Shown here: in pieces, positions 52,820-61,595 of the stretch | Layout of the letters: every line of letters begins with the position of its first letter | Numbering within the stretch: the first letter of the stretch is position 1 | Source of the DNA: Nodosilinea sp. LEGE 06152 | GTDB lineage: Bacteria > Cyanobacteriota > Cyanobacteriia > Phormidesmidales > Phormidesmidaceae | NCBI RefSeq assembly: GCF_015207525.1 | Contig: NZ_JADEWR010000021.1 | Span: forward strand, 44,271 to 108,270 | Reading direction: 5' to 3' | DNA: 64,000 nt | Translations under genes and position numbers: made by a program | Notes under the pieces: generated by a model | Database searches by the model: none | Told to the model about the DNA's origin: nothing | What the model saw: only the letters and a program-made list of their open reading frames with translations

Positions 52820-54385
52820 CTATCGCCGCCGCAGCCACATCAGTACTGCCAAGCCTAAGCCAATGACTGGCAGCACCAACAGAGCAAAGACCCCCAGACC
52901 AATCTGCTGCTGCACCGTGAGGGTAATGCGGCGGTTGGTGACCTCGCGGGGCCGAATGGAGAGCGTGGCATCGGTCTGCTGCCCTAGCCAACTAATGGCG
53001 TTGAGGAAGACATCGCCGTTGAGCTGTTGCTCAAACAGCCCGTCGGTTGCAAAGGTGGCGTTGCCAATCACGACCAGGCGTGACTCCGGCGGCGGTTCAC
53101 CTTCGGCAGCGGCGGCTCCATCGACCGGGCGGCTGAGGGCTACACCTAAGGTATAGGGGCCAGAGGGCGGTGCATTTTCGTCGTACTGTAGCTCGCCTTC
53201 AGTGGAGAGAGCTTCGGCCCGGCTCTGGGGATTGCTCTGGAGTAGAGGCGTTGCCGTCACCCCTGGCACTTCTTCGACATTGACGGGGCGCACTAGGGGA
53301 AAGAACGATCGCCCGCCGCCAAAGTCGCGGGTGATGGGGTGGTCGCCGTAGTCGGTGACTAGCGGAGCGGCCGGGCCGAGGCCGACCAACTGGCCGCTAC
53401 CGGAGGTGTCGAGCACAATGCGGTTGTCGAGGCTGACACCCCAGGGGTCGAGCAGGGTGTCGAGGCCGGGGCTGGTGCGCGGGTCGATCAGCAGCATGAG
53501 ACTGCCGCCGCCGTTGAGGTAGGTTTGTAGCGCGTTAACCTCGGGCTCAAAGAACTCGGCGGCGGGGCCAGCTACCACCACCACGCTGGCGTCGTCGGGC
53601 ACAGTACTGGTCTGGGAGAGATCGAGGGGCTGCACCACGGCGCTCTTGTCTTCTAGGGCTGTAGCAGCCTGCAGAAAGCCGGTGTCGCTGCCGTCAATGG
53701 CAAACTCCTGGTGACCCTGGGTGAAGTAGACGGTGAGGGGGCGATCGCTCACCACCTGATCCAGCGCGTTGGTCAGCGTGCGCTCCGACAGTCGCTCGCT
53801 AGGGCCAACATTCTGCAAAAAGCGGCGAGTCTCACCGCTTTCTACAAACACCATGCCCGTCTGGGTAGCGCCAAAATCCTGAGCCTGGCGGGGGTCGTTG
53901 TAGGGGTTGACGTAGTCGAAGGTAAACTGCGGCCCGGCCTGGCGATAGCTTTCGAGCAGCTGGCGATCTTGGGGGTTGGGCAGCGGGTCAAAGACGACGA
54001 CGCGGGTGGGGTTTTCGAGCGATCGCACCACTTCCTGCGACTGGGGCGCGAGGGTAAACAGCTGGTTCTCGGTCAGGTCTACTCTACTGGCGTAGCGCAC
54101 CGCCAGAAAATTGACTAGCGCCAAAATGGCCAGCACTGCCAGGGTAGACACCAGCGCATTCGCCCCGGCTTCGGTCGAGCGCTGCGCCCAGAACCGCCCC
54201 TGCCCCTGGTTGCCCAACACCAGACCCAGCAGCAAAAGACCAATACCACCCACCAGCAAACCCGCCGGTAGCAAAGTCCAGCCGGCCACAATGCCTGCAA
54301 TCAAACCCGCCGTTACCAGGGCCAACCCCGGTAATGCCAGGTATTTCAGATACTTTTGGTAGGTCGCAAACGCTTTCATCGCCAT
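52820..54385 (-). CDS. GldG-like ABC transporter accessory protein
   Basis: About 521 residues. Two membrane helices at the N-terminus plus a third at about 85-105 lead into a large extracytoplasmic ABC_transp_aux domain (VDLTENQLFTLAPQSQEVVRSL, VVVAGPAAEFFEPEVNALQTYLNGGGSLMLLIDP) and a C-terminal helix. It is the third gene of an ATPase-permease-auxiliary operon like Bacteroidetes gldA-F-G. In cyanobacteria the set is of unknown substrate. MKAF at 54379 is an equally possible start. Confidence 0.85.
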   Translation of the reverse strand: MAMKAFATYQKYLKYLALPGLALVTAGLIAGIVAGWTLLPAGLLVGGIGLLLLGLVLGNQGQGRFWAQRSTEAGANALVSTLAVLAILALVNFLAVRYASRVDLTENQLFTLAPQSQEVVRSLENPTRVVVFDPLPNPQDRQLLESYRQAGPQFTFDYVNPYNDPRQAQDFGATQTGMVFVESGETRRFLQNVGPSERLSERTLTNALDQVVSDRPLTVYFTQGHQEFAIDGSDTGFLQAATALEDKSAVVQPLDLSQTSTVPDDASVVVVAGPAAEFFEPEVNALQTYLNGGGSLMLLIDPRTSPGLDTLLDPWGVSLDNRIVLDTSGSGQLVGLGPAAPLVTDYGDHPITRDFGGGRSFFPLVRPVNVEEVPGVTATPLLQSNPQSRAEALSTEGELQYDENAPPSGPYTLGVALSRPVDGAAAAEGEPPPESRLVVIGNATFATDGLFEQQLNGDVFLNAISWLGQQTDATLSIRPREVTNRRITLTVQQQIGLGVFALLVLPVIGLGLAVLMWLRRR

Positions 54386-54433
54386 AACCCGCTACTACTA
54401 ACCTGCCTGCACGCTTAATGAATTGCTAGAGCT

Positions 54434-55246
54434 TTAAGACCGCTGGAAGCGAAGAGTTTCGATCGACTGAGCTGTTAGGTAAAGCCCCAGCCCAATAAAT
54501 GAGAGAAACAGCACCAGACCGCCGGTATCAAAAATGCCTTCGGTGAAATCGGTGAAGTGCTTGAGTAGAGACAGATGGGCGATCGCGCTACCCACCACCC
54601 CCGGTAGCCCCTGGGCCACTGCATCGACAAGCCACAGCAGCAAAATTAGCGCAAAGGTCATAATCGCCGCCAGCACCGTGCTCTCGGTCAGCGACGAAAT
54701 GAACATACCCAGCGCTAGCACGCTGGCTGCCATCAGCACCAGACCCAGGTGCGACAGTAAGAATACCCCTGACCCCGTAGGCGGTTCGGCGGCCCCCAGG
54801 GCGATCGATTGGCACACCATCAGCGGCAGCACCATCGCAATATAAAAGCTCACCACCGCCAGCAACTTGCCCAAAGCCACCGCCCAGTTGGTTACTGGCG
54901 AAGTGGCCAGCAGTTCCAGCGTGCCCTGCTTGCGCTCGTCGGCGTAAAGCCCCATCGACAGCATCGGCAGCACAAACATTGAGAGCGACCCCAGCAGCCC
55001 CACGTAGGCCTTGTTGAACTCGTAGGCTACATCAAAGGGGGGCGACGAGGGCATGCCCATCTGCACGGCCTGGTCGGCCATCGCTGCCTGGGCCAGAATG
55101 CCCTGCGGCCCTAGCAAAATCGCCACTAAGAAGAAGCCCCCCAGCAGCCAGAACACGGCGGCAATGATGTATGGCAGGGGTGAGGCGAAATAGCTTTGCA
55201 GCTCACGCTGGTAGATGGCGAGGATGTTTTTGAGGAGAAGGGTCAT
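54434..55246 (-). CDS. GldF-like ABC transporter permease
   Basis: About 270 residues with six membrane helices typical of ABC-2 permeases (NILAIYQRELQSYFASPLPYIIAAVFWLL, ...GLYADERKQGTLELLATSPV). ATG 55246 is the real start. The frame is open to 55393, but that 49-residue extension (HPPHLPHPP...PSTHLPSHPSTLH) is encoded by the dispersed pyrimidine-rich repeat, not protein sequence of this family. Confidence 0.87.
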   Translation of the reverse strand: MTLLLKNILAIYQRELQSYFASPLPYIIAAVFWLLGGFFLVAILLGPQGILAQAAMADQAVQMGMPSSPPFDVAYEFNKAYVGLLGSLSMFVLPMLSMGLYADERKQGTLELLATSPVTNWAVALGKLLAVVSFYIAMVLPLMVCQSIALGAAEPPTGSGVFLLSHLGLVLMAASVLALGMFISSLTESTVLAAIMTFALILLLWLVDAVAQGLPGVVGSAIAHLSLLKHFTDFTEGIFDTGGLVLFLSFIGLGLYLTAQSIETLRFQRS

Positions 55247-55398
55247 GGGTGGGGAGTGGAGAGTGGATGGGTGGGAGGGTAGGTGGGTGGATGGGTAATG
55301 GTCCCTGAGCGGAGTCGTTCGCGCTAGCGTCTCCCGTAGGGAGAAAGGGGGGTGAGGGAGGTGGGGAGGATGAGGGCGAAATCCAAAATCCAAAATCG
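55247..55398 (-). repeat. Composite dispersed repeat between ABC genes (copy 1)
   Basis: Read on the minus strand: AATCCAAAATCC-like start, a CCCTTTCTCCCTA block, GGGAGACGCTAGCGCG, then GACTCCGCTCAGGGACCAT and a tract of CCCATCCACCCACC units. It matches 57347-57516 in block order. It separates the ATPase gene from the permease gene of one operon, where intergenic gaps are otherwise short. Confidence 0.7.
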
Positions 55399-56424
55399 CT
55401 AGGTCTCGGATTGTTCTGGCGTTGGTTCGACTGTAGGGAGTTCGGGGTCGGGTGTTTCGGGGGAAGCCGTTGCTCCCGTGGTGGGTTCGGTGGTGGTGAG
55501 GTTGAGGAAGACGTCTTCGAGGGTGGCCTGCTGGCGGCGGAGCTCGTGGAGTTCGAGGCCAGCGTTGACCAGAGCGGAGGATATCAGACCTCCCAAGGCG
55601 CGATCGGCTTCTGCGCTTACCCGCAGGCGGTGGTGGTGCTCGGGCAGGTGTTCAGGCCCAAGTTGAGTTACCTGGCGCACGGGGGTCAGTTCGCGCAGGA
55701 GGCGTTGGGCAGTGGTGACATCACCCCTAACTTCTAGCTCGTAGACCGCTTCACCGGAGAGGCGGGTGGTGAGGTTGTCGGGGGTGTCGGTGGCGACGAC
55801 CTGGCCCCGGTTGATGATGGTGACGCGATCGCAGGTCATGCTCACCTCCGGCAAAATATGGGTGGAGAGAATGATGGTGTGGCTGCCCGCCAGCCCCTTG
55901 ATCAGCTGCCGCACCTCGTTGATCTGGCGCGGATCCAGTCCTACCGTGGGTTCATCCAAAATAATTACCGGCGGATCGTGAATAATCGCCTGGGCAATGC
56001 CCACCCGCTGGCGATAACCCTTGGACAGCTTGCGAATCAGCACCTTGCGCTTGTCGAGCAGACCGCAGTGATCCATCGCGATATCGGCCCGCTTTTGGCG
56101 CAAGTCGGCGGGCACGCCCTTAATTTTGGCCACAAAGTTGAGAAAGCCCTGCACCGTCATGTCCGGGTACAGCGGCGGCGACTCGGGCAGGTAGCCGATG
56201 CGCTGGCGCACCGCCATTGAGTCGGTGTGGACGTCGTAGCCCGCCACGCGGGCGGTGCCTTCGGAGGCGGGCAGGTAGCCCGCCAAAATCCGCATGGTGG
56301 TGGTTTTACCCGCCCCGTTCGGCCCCAAGAAGCCTAAAATCTCCCCAGGCTGCGCCCCAAAGGTGATGTCTCGAATGGCCGTGGTAGACCCGTAGGCTTT
56401 ACTCAGGTGCTCAACTTCAATCAT
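55399..56424 (-). CDS. GldA-like ABC transporter ATPase
   Basis: 341 residues. Walker A GPNGAGKTT, Q-loop, signature LSKGYRQRVGIAQAI, Walker B VIILDEPTVGLD and the H-loop STHIL are intact. A C-terminal domain of about 100 residues with an acidic Pro/Thr-rich tail follows. It would power the permease and GldG-like partner encoded downstream. Confidence 0.93.
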   Translation of the reverse strand: MIEVEHLSKAYGSTTAIRDITFGAQPGEILGFLGPNGAGKTTTMRILAGYLPASEGTARVAGYDVHTDSMAVRQRIGYLPESPPLYPDMTVQGFLNFVAKIKGVPADLRQKRADIAMDHCGLLDKRKVLIRKLSKGYRQRVGIAQAIIHDPPVIILDEPTVGLDPRQINEVRQLIKGLAGSHTIILSTHILPEVSMTCDRVTIINRGQVVATDTPDNLTTRLSGEAVYELEVRGDVTTAQRLLRELTPVRQVTQLGPEHLPEHHHRLRVSAEADRALGGLISSALVNAGLELHELRRQQATLEDVFLNLTTTEPTTGATASPETPDPELPTVEPTPEQSET

Positions 56425-56584
56425 GGGTGTAGAACCGCCAGCAAACCAGTGGATATTGTACTGCTGATTACAGTAGCGATTATTTCTCCCATTGCGTTTA
56501 AGTCGCCGAATCTAGTCCGCGGTTTACTTTCCATCAATAAATGAGTGAGGATAGAGATATTAGGGTGATTTCTGAAAAATTTCT

Positions 56585-57338
56585 GGCGTTGCTGAATCAA
56601 GAGATGAACCTTGACGGGACTGGCACATCGCCGAACTTGAGGTAGTGAAGTAACAAGCGAACAAAGTGAGCCAGCATTTCTACGGTCTTGGAGTAGCAGA
56701 GCGTTTTGCGGTGCAGACGGGCTAGATAGTGCCGTAATCGAGTGTTCTCTCCTTCAACCCGAGTCATATAGGTTTTGCTGACAATCTGATCGCCTGCTGG
56801 AATAAAGCTGGGATACACCGTCCATCCATCGGTGACATAGAAGTAACACTGCCAGCTGCCAACCAGGGTCCAAAGCGGTTGAAACGTCTCGGCACTATGG
56901 TCGCCTAAGACCCAACCCAAGATTCCTTTTTTGAAGTGGTCAACGGCTGTCCACAGCCAAATCTTGTTTTTTTGAGCCTACAAAGGTTTCCAACTCGTCG
57001 AGTTCGCCGACCTCTGGCGTCGTTTCAGGGGCGTAAGCATCGGGGAGGCGTTCGCCCACTTGCTTCACCCAAGTAATGACCGTCGTATGGTGCACCCCTT
57101 TGACTCGCTCTATCGCTCGAAACCCAGCGCCGTTAACGTACATCTTGAGGCATTCGCGTCTGACCTCATCCGAGTACCCTCGGTGAGGCTCATAGGCCTC
57201 AATAAACTGACGACCGCAGGCTACACAGATGTGGTTTTGTTTACCTTTCCGCTTGCCATTCTTACGGATGTGAGTGGCTCCACATTCTGGACATTGCATC
57301 GCAGATCACCCTAACTCATCTCTCAATTATGCAACGCC
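56585..57338 (-). mobile_element. IS1-family insertion sequence, complete
   Basis: 754 bases bounded by imperfect inverted repeats (19 of 23 matching): left GGCGTTGCTGAATCAAGAG from 56585, right the complement ending at 57338. The flanks are a perfect 8-base target duplication AAATTTCT (56577-56584 and 57339-57346). That indicates a recent insertion. Its transposase lies on the minus strand in two frames. Confidence 0.9.
56597..57299 (-). CDS. IS1-family transposase, split by a frameshift at an A7 run
   Basis: The first part (57299 to 56940) has a zinc finger (CPECGATHIRKNGKRKGKQNHICVACGRQF) and helix-turn-helix. The second, in the +1 frame (to 56597), has the DDE remainder (VDHFKKGILGWVLGDHSAET, FYVTDGWTVYP, KTYMTRVEGENTRLRHYLARLHR). 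The frames meet at A7 (56967-56973). Six or nine A would give one uninterrupted protein through KNKIWLWTAVDH. Either slippage makes the full enzyme, as IS1 uses an A-rich slippery site, or the copy is inactive. Confidence 0.8.
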
Positions 57339-57346
57339 AAATTTCT

Positions 57347-57516
57347 TTCCCCAATAGTGAGCAACTCACCCATCCTCCCTTACCCATCTCCCCCCTTTCT
57401 CCCTAATGGAGACGCTAGCGCGTTGGCGAAGCCTGTCCACAGGACAAACGGCTCCGCTCAAGGACCATCAACCTACCCATCTACCCTCCCACTCACCTAC
57501 CCATCTACTCTTCACC
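57347..57516 (+). repeat. Composite dispersed repeat (copy 2)
   Basis: CTCACCCATCCTCCC tract, CCCCCTTTCTCCCTA, TGGAGACGCTAGCGCG, a 28-base addition with a CCTGTCCACAGG palindrome, GGCTCCGCTCAAGGACCAT, then CTACCCATCTACCCTCCC tract. Block order equals copy 1 at 55247-55398. It forms the 5' part of the gene at 57357. Confidence 0.7.
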
Positions 57517-57878
57517 GTGGCGAACAAGACTTCCGATTCCTCAGTATCATCGCCCGACCCCAAACCTGGAGCAACCGACTCACTGTGGCAGCCCTCCTGG
57601 CTGCACTGGCTAATTTCGGCGTTGAGTGGAACCGTCGAAATCGAGAAGGAAACCGCGAGGCTGAAGCAAGAGAACGCGAAGCTCGCCGAGAAAGAGAAGA
57701 AACTCGAAGAGAGCAACAGGCGGCTCTTAGAGATAGACAAGAAGTACGCTACCGTCAAGCCCAAATCCGATATCAACTAGACCCCGGTGAGGCAAACCGA
57801 CAAGAGCTGGAGTCGGTGTTGGCAGCGCTGGAGGAGTACGAGCAGACTTTAGACGAAGCTCTCAGTTCCTCACTTTAG
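57357..57878 (+). CDS. Membrane-anchored coiled-coil protein, N-terminus from repeat
   Basis: 173 codons. Residues 1-52 are encoded by the dispersed repeat and probably not native. Then comes a hydrophobic stretch (RLTVAALLAALANFGVEW) and a charged coiled coil (REGNREAEAREREARREREETRREQQAALRDRQE), ending ESVLAALEEYEQTLDEALSSSL. Function unknown. A second open frame, 57406-57780, also encodes a coiled-coil-like sequence. The real start may be within 57510-57530 or lost. The IS1 element lies 19 bases upstream of this frame. Confidence 0.5.
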   Translation: MSNSPILPYPSPPFLPNGDASALAKPVHRTNGSAQGPSTYPSTLPLTYPSTLHRGEQDFRFLSIIARPQTWSNRLTVAALLAALANFGVEWNRRNREGNREAEAREREARREREETRREQQAALRDRQEVRYRQAQIRYQLDPGEANRQELESVLAALEEYEQTLDEALSSSL

Positions 57879-58542
57879 GGCAAGGTTGAGGATCGCGGGT
57901 GGCTAGGGAGCAGTGATCGATCAGGCAGGGCTGATTGTAGGCATCCTCAGTCTCCAGTGGTGGCGGCGGCTGGCCAAAGATCATTTCGCAGCTAAAGTCT
58001 TCAAAGTTCGGCACCATGGTGAGCGGGATGCCGAAGTCTTCGGTAAAGAAGCGCTGGGTGGGTAGCTTGCACATGTTGACGCACATGCCGACACAGCGGC
58101 TTTCGTCTAGGTAGCGGCACTTTTTGATGTGAACGCCGCTGCGCTGCTGCCGTGTCTGTCCTTCCTCATCAACAAACTCGACGGTTTTGACCTCGCAGGG
58201 GCCAACCAGCCACTCAAACAGCTGCGTGGCAAACCAGGCGTTCAGCTCACATACCAGTCGAGTGGGCGAAAACAGGTTGCGAATCAACCACAGCACCTGG
58301 GTGGGTATCAGAGACTTGAGCACCACCGCCACCAGGGCCTGCTGCTGCTGGGCATTGCGCCCCTGCATGATTTGGCTAGACAAATCGACAAAGCCGTCGT
58401 AGCCGCTGTGGGCGGTGTCTTTGCCCACGGCCTTGGCCATCTTGCGGCTGAAGAGCCAGATAAACAGGCGATCGCCCAAACCATCCTTATAAACCGCTTT
58501 TTCTGAGCTGGGGCCAAGACCCGTGGCCGGGGGCGATGCCAT
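57862..58542 (-). CDS. DUF4033 protein, DWARF27 (beta-carotene isomerase)-like
   Basis: 226 residues. The C-terminal half matches DUF4033: KKCRYLDESRCVGMCVNMCKLPTQRFFTEDFGIPLTMVPNFEDFSCEMIFGQPPPP, with the conserved cysteines that may hold iron or disulphides. Plant D27 isomerises 9-cis/all-trans beta-carotene in strigolactone synthesis. Cyanobacterial members are carotenoid isomerase candidates; the product here is not known. It overlaps the preceding plus-strand gene tail to tail by 17 bases. Confidence 0.88.
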   Translation of the reverse strand: MASPPATGLGPSSEKAVYKDGLGDRLFIWLFSRKMAKAVGKDTAHSGYDGFVDLSSQIMQGRNAQQQQALVAVVLKSLIPTQVLWLIRNLFSPTRLVCELNAWFATQLFEWLVGPCEVKTVEFVDEEGQTRQQRSGVHIKKCRYLDESRCVGMCVNMCKLPTQRFFTEDFGIPLTMVPNFEDFSCEMIFGQPPPPLETEDAYNQPCLIDHCSLATRDPQPCPKVRN

Positions 58543-58625
58543 AGCGAACCAGGAATAAGTACTTACCCCAGGGTAGTACTTACCCCGGTCGGGTGACAGT
58601 GCCCCGTTAAGGTGTGAACACCGAA

Positions 58626-60380
58626 CTAACCCGCAGCGCTGCCCGCAAACTGCTGGGCATAAAACTGGGCGTAGCGGCTCTGGTTGGCCAGCAGTTCGCT
58701 ATGGGTACCGGCTTCGATTACCTGGCCCTTTTCCATCACCAAAATGCGGTCGGCGTCGCGCACGGTGGCCAGGCGATGGGCAATGATGAAGACGGTGCGA
58801 TCGCTCATTAACCGCTCTAGGGCCTCCTGCACCAGCGCCTCAGACTCGGCATCAAGGGCTGACGTGGCCTCATCCAAAATCAAGATGCGGGGGTTGAGCA
58901 GCACGGCCCGGGCGATCGCCACCCGCTGTCGCTGCCCTCCCGAGAGGTTCACGCCGCGCTCGCCCATCCAGGTGTAGTAGCCCTGGGAAAACTGGCTGAT
59001 AAAGTCGTGGGCGTTGGCAATGCGGGCGGCCGCTTCGACCGCTTCAATGTCAAACTCTTTTTGGCCAAAGGCGATGTTTTGGGCGATCGTGCCTGAGAAC
59101 AGCGTGGTTTCTTGAGGCACAATGCCGATCTGCCGCCGCAGGCTGCGCAGCGTCACCGTGGCCACATCCACATCGTCGATAAAAATTTGGCCCGACTGGG
59201 GGTCGTAGAAGCGGGGCAGCAGGTTTACCAGGGTCGATTTACCTGCCCCCGAGGAGCCCACCAGGGCAATTTTTTCGCCGGGTAGAGCGAGCAGATCTAG
59301 GTTTCGTAGCACCGGCTCGTCGGCCTCGTAGCCAAAGGTGACGTTGCGGTACTCGACTCGCCCCGTGACCTTGGGTAGCTCTATTGCGGTGGGCAGCTCG
59401 CGCACCGCTGGCTCCAGATCCAGCAGCTCAATGACGCGATCGACCGAGGCTTCACCCTGCTTAAACTCGCCGTAGTTAATAATGACGTGATTGACCGGGT
59501 CAATTAGCATTAGCGCAGCTACCACGTAGCTGCCAAAGGAAGCTCCGGTTAGGTTGCCTTCGGCGATCTGCCAGGTACCCACCAGCAAAATCAGCATCAC
59601 CACCACGGCATAGGTAAAGCCCACTACCGGGTACTGCACGGCCTGCAACCAGGCGGCCTTGTATTTGGCCTGGCGGTTCTTCTCGGCCTCTAGGGTAAAG
59701 CGCTCAACTTCGTAATCTTCGGCGGCAAAGGCCCGCACCAGGCGAATACCGCTAAACACTTCGGTCACCAACGACGACAGGTCAGACACCAGATTCTGAC
59801 TGCGCCGCGAGAACTTCAGCATTTGCTCGCCAAACCACCCCGCTAGTACGGCCAAAATGGGCACTAAAACAACCGCCGTCAGGGTGAGCTGCCAGTTAAG
59901 GTAGACCATGTAGCCCAGCACCACCACCAGCTGCAAGACGGAGGGCAGAAAGTCGTGGAACAGCTTTTGCACTACTTCACCGATGCGATCGATATCTTCA
60001 GTGAGCCTGTAGGAGAGATCGCCGGTTTGGCTGCGCTCAAAGTAGGTGAGGCTGAGCCGGTGAATGTGGGTGTAGACATCGCGGCGCAGATTAAAGGCTA
60101 CCTCCAGGGCAGCTTTGGCCATCAGCGAATCTTGAATGTACTGACCGATCTTTTGAATCGCGAACCCGGCCATGGTAATGGCGATAAACCGGATAACCAG
60201 ACGCACATTGCCGTCTGCCAGCTGAGTCAGAATGTTGCCTGACAGCCAGGCCAAGATTGGCCAGTAGGAGACAAAAATGATGGTGCCCAGCAGCGCCTGA
60301 AAGATGGTTGGCCACTCGCGCCGTACGTAGGGAGCAAGCGTCCAATAGTTGGAGCCTTGAGGGGGGCGCTTTGGGGTCAA
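58626..60380 (-). CDS. ABC exporter, fused permease-ATPase (MsbA-like)
   Basis: 584 residues: six membrane helices (about 30-320), then an ATPase domain with Walker A VGSSGAGKSTL, signature LSGGQRQRVAIARAV and Walker B ILILDEATSALD. It would work as a homodimer flipping lipids or exporting hydrophobic compounds. Substrate unknown. It diverges from rdgB. Confidence 0.93.
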   Translation of the reverse strand: MTPKRPPQGSNYWTLAPYVRREWPTIFQALLGTIIFVSYWPILAWLSGNILTQLADGNVRLVIRFIAITMAGFAIQKIGQYIQDSLMAKAALEVAFNLRRDVYTHIHRLSLTYFERSQTGDLSYRLTEDIDRIGEVVQKLFHDFLPSVLQLVVVLGYMVYLNWQLTLTAVVLVPILAVLAGWFGEQMLKFSRRSQNLVSDLSSLVTEVFSGIRLVRAFAAEDYEVERFTLEAEKNRQAKYKAAWLQAVQYPVVGFTYAVVVMLILLVGTWQIAEGNLTGASFGSYVVAALMLIDPVNHVIINYGEFKQGEASVDRVIELLDLEPAVRELPTAIELPKVTGRVEYRNVTFGYEADEPVLRNLDLLALPGEKIALVGSSGAGKSTLVNLLPRFYDPQSGQIFIDDVDVATVTLRSLRRQIGIVPQETTLFSGTIAQNIAFGQKEFDIEAVEAAARIANAHDFISQFSQGYYTWMGERGVNLSGGQRQRVAIARAVLLNPRILILDEATSALDAESEALVQEALERLMSDRTVFIIAHRLATVRDADRILVMEKGQVIEAGTHSELLANQSRYAQFYAQQFAGSAAG

Positions 60381-60546
60381 GGGAAACCTTCGCGATCGCG
60401 ATCACTGTTCAACCACGCTACCAGGTTTGGGCTCGATCTGCTTTGGCCCTGTGCCATTTTGTGCTTCCCGCTAAGTCCTCAGGTTGAGCTTGAAAGGCAA
60501 AGCACTACAATCGACCCGTAGCCCACGTTTGAGGAATGGATTGCGA

Positions 60547-61158
60547 ATGCCCACGGTTATTGTCGCCACCGGAAACCCCGGCAAGCTCAAGGAGATGCAG
60601 GTGTACCTAGACGATCTAGGCTGGCAGCTTGAGCTCAAGCCCGATGAGATTGATATTGAGGAAACCGGCGCTACGTTTTTAGAGAATGCGCGACTGAAGG
60701 CGGCGGGGGTAGCCAGGGCGCTGAACCAGTGGGCGATCGCCGATGATTCTGGTCTGGAGGTGCACGCCCTCGGCGGTGCCCCCGGCATCTACTCAGCCCG
60801 TTACGCCGACAGCGACCAGGCCAGAATTGATCGCCTGCTGAGGGAGTTGGCAGCATCGGGCGAGCGCGATGCTCAAGGAGCCGCCCAAAGGAGCGAACGC
60901 AGCGCTCAATTTGTTTGTGCCCTGGCCGTGGCCAACCCTAGCGGCGACATCGTGCTCGAGACCGAGGGCATCTGCCCCGGCGAAATTTTGCTTGAGCCTC
61001 AGGGTACAGGGGGCTTTGGCTACGACCCAATCTTTTACCTGCCCGCTCTGGGTAAAAGCTTCGCTGAAATGTCGCCCGCCCAAAAAGACGCCCACAGCCA
61101 CCGAGGCATTGCCTTCGCCCAGCTCATGCCCGACCTCAAAAAACTAGCCCTGGAGTGA
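60547..61158 (+). CDS. rdgB: dITP/XTP pyrophosphatase (RdgB/HAM1)
   Basis: 203 residues. VIVATGNPGKLKEM at the N-terminus, ETGATFLENARLKA, WAIADDSGLEVHALGGAPGIYSARYA, GTGGFGYDPIFYLP and SHRGIAF match the family that removes non-canonical purine nucleotides. ATG 60547 begins at the first strand; an in-frame start 21 codons earlier is not needed. Confidence 0.95.
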   Translation: MPTVIVATGNPGKLKEMQVYLDDLGWQLELKPDEIDIEETGATFLENARLKAAGVARALNQWAIADDSGLEVHALGGAPGIYSARYADSDQARIDRLLRELAASGERDAQGAAQRSERSAQFVCALAVANPSGDIVLETEGICPGEILLEPQGTGGFGYDPIFYLPALGKSFAEMSPAQKDAHSHRGIAFAQLMPDLKKLALE

Positions 61159-61183
61159 CTCAATGTTTGCTGAGTCATTCCAG
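61150..61183 (+). terminator. rdgB 3' hairpin
   Basis: CTGGAGTGACTCA pairs with TGAGTCATTCCAG (one G-U pair), loop of eight bases. The rdgB stop codon lies inside the stem. No T-run follows, so it may stop 3' decay rather than transcription. Confidence 0.5.
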
Positions 61184-61271
61184 GGCCAAAGATTGCGTTC
61201 TAACCTGCGATCGCCCTTTCGCGATCGCACTTCCGGGCCAAGCTTGAACCCTTTCAGACTAGATCGGTAGG

Positions 61272-61391
61272 CTAGGCCTCACGGTTGAGGAAATCTTGCA
61301 GTTGCCCCAGAGCAGCCCGACCAATGTTAAACACAGCCCAGCTTGCGGCTACAGCAATCGGCAGTAAAACAACAACGACTCGCCAGTCCAT
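61272..61391 (-). CDS. psbY: Photosystem II protein PsbY
   Basis: 39 residues, easily missed for its size. MDWRVVVVLLPIAVAASWAV then FNIGRAALGQLQDFLNREA shows the PsbY signature: MDWR start, one membrane helix and the conserved N-I-G-x-A-A-L-x-Q-L. PsbY is a single-helix subunit beside cytochrome b559 at the edge of photosystem II. GGAGG lies 9 bases upstream of the ATG. It is monocistronic as far as can be seen. Confidence 0.88.
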   Translation of the reverse strand: MDWRVVVVLLPIAVAASWAVFNIGRAALGQLQDFLNREA

Positions 61392-61595
61392 CGGGCATGC
61401 CCTCCTAAAACGTTTTACTTAAACAGTTGTCACAATTTTCTCATAATGTACACCACATGGGGCGATCGCAAGCACAGAGATTTAGCAGTTTCCCCCTGAG
61501 GTCAACCTCGCCTACCAAAGACAAACAGCTTGGCCCAATACCAAAAGAATCTGCCCAAACTCAGGCTCCATAGGCCCTAGAGCGATCCTAGCGCT

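Noticed and set aside
54434..55393. Long start for the ABC permease
   Set aside because: The 49 extra residues are translated dispersed repeat; the family starts at MTLLLKN.
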